Source: Oegoconia quadripuncta (taxonomy: Eukaryota; Arthropoda; Insecta; Lepidoptera; Autostichidae). Taken from it: a stretch of 64,000 bases of DNA. The stretch spans positions 496,001 through 560,000 of the forward strand of contig OX438758.1 of assembly GCA_949316235.1 (NCBI GenBank), read 5' to 3'. Shown here one piece after another: positions 63,265-64,000 of the stretch (positions are counted from its first letter, which is position 1; every line of letters begins with the position of its first letter). The notes beneath the pieces are model-generated. The model saw only the letters and a list, made by a program, of their open reading frames with translations, did no database searches and had not been told where the DNA came from. The position numbers and the translations under genes were made by a program.

Positions 63265-64000
63265 CCTTGTTGTTATGCTGAGATGCTGGAGTCGAAATGA
63301 TGATACACTTATGCTTGATATGATCTGATTTATTGTTCTATATAAGTACACACTGATTCACATACACACTCTGTTAACTGATAGTTATTGCTAAATGATA
63401 GAATTCGAACTGATACTTGATTGATAATGCTAATGATAATGAGTACACGCGATTCAGCGGTCAAACGTGGACTAGTTGGAATAATTATGAAATGGCGTAA
63501 AGTGCTGACCACGCGGCGGTGACGCGATGTGCGGTTGTAAACCGTACAGATTATGTTCAGCTGTGGACGTACAGTAGCTGATATGATGATGAATTCAAAT
63601 TTCCTTTATTCAGACAACGGAGATCATTTGTGTTAATTAATAATCAACTTATATAATGTCAGCCTTTTAAAGACCTCCATGGCGTTAGTATTATGTTAAT
63701 GTGCAGAGATACTTGCTGCGCGTACGCCGGCACCCCGTGTCTATCAAGGGCACGCACTGTGGCCATGACGCACACCCCCCTCTATGAGGCCCTAGCACTT
63801 ATAAATGCTCTCATGGAACTGGACTCGGTTGACATATTCTTTGACTCCGAGCATGGATTCCTGCTTTCAGTCGGACGATATTTAGAATCAGTTTTGACTG
63901 ATATTATTTTGAATACATTTTACGTTCCGGCTTATGGGTAATTTATTTATTTATTTATTCGATCCTGCTTACACGCAAAGTTCTTAAAACTAGTACATGC
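63265..64000. other. Unassigned; possible coding segment 63693-63941 (+)
   Basis: The 82-codon frame is GC-richer than its surroundings in its first half (PLYEALALINALMELDSVDI) but matches no domain I know, and cytochrome b5 coding is not visible on the minus strand. GCTGTGGACGTACAGTAGCT..GATATGATGATG at 63560 is an RTE tail. Confidence 0.3.

Overview
The window looks like an AT-rich stretch of a lepidopteran nuclear genome. A butterfly, possibly a nymphalid, is my guess from the style of the short interspersed elements, but the species is not determined. There is no operon-like gene packing. Nearly everything that can be recognised is a mobile element or its debris: three or four tRNA-derived SINE families, at least six non-LTR retrotransposon (LINE) families represented by their 3' ends, one mariner transposase, several foldback MITEs, and simple or tandem repeats. 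LINE clade names are judged by eye from C-terminal protein signatures and are provisional.

Only two pieces look like host protein-coding sequence. One is an intronless 173-codon four-pass membrane protein of LAPTM-like appearance (51148-51669, +). The other is one exon of a cytochrome b5 family gene (62308-62436, -) with both haem-ligand histidines and clean splice sites. Three CpG-rich patches (12.1-12.3, 25.84-26.03 and 41.83-42.0 kb) could be promoters of genes whose exons lie elsewhere or are unrecognised.

Layout. 1-1 kb: DD34D mariner broken by one in-frame stop. 1-15 kb: SINE and LINE tails, a degenerate ~100-bp tandem repeat (5 kb), a MITE (7.3 kb), an internally deleted RTE with a CTCF-like site (10.4 kb), a GC island (12.2 kb), and a SINE nested in a LINE (14.2-15.1 kb). 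15.9-16.8 kb: exactly 21 copies of a 43-bp unit. 17-25 kb: LINE C-termini, the longest at 22.9-23.9 kb, and a perfect 25-bp-stem hairpin at 24.15 kb. 25.5 kb: a 145-bp TG tract. 30.0-30.6 kb: a 230-bp, nearly perfect inverted repeat with a 167-bp loop, a candidate hairpin-RNA locus. 31.7-32.3 kb: a local tandem duplication. 32.8-33.3 kb: RTE reverse transcriptase C-terminus. 35-48 kb: nested SINEs, a complete MITE, an LTR-like segment with a 46-bp minisatellite. 49-63 kb: chimeric LINE junctions, the two host coding pieces, more MITEs, SINEs and LINE tails.

How the parts relate. SINE-2 (head GCCTCCGTGGCTCAATG) shares about 50 bp of its 3' end with LINE-B (protein signature NIPNIRTKKFDSSF), so LINE-B is a plausible mobilising partner. 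Nested insertions give a local order of events: SINE-1 into LINE-A2, a SINE-3-tailed element into SINE-1, repeat R8 into SINE-2, and tiny LINE tails into LINE-A1. Repeat family names (LINE-A1/A2/A3/B/E, SINE-1/1b/2/3, R5-R9) are mine, for cross-reference only.
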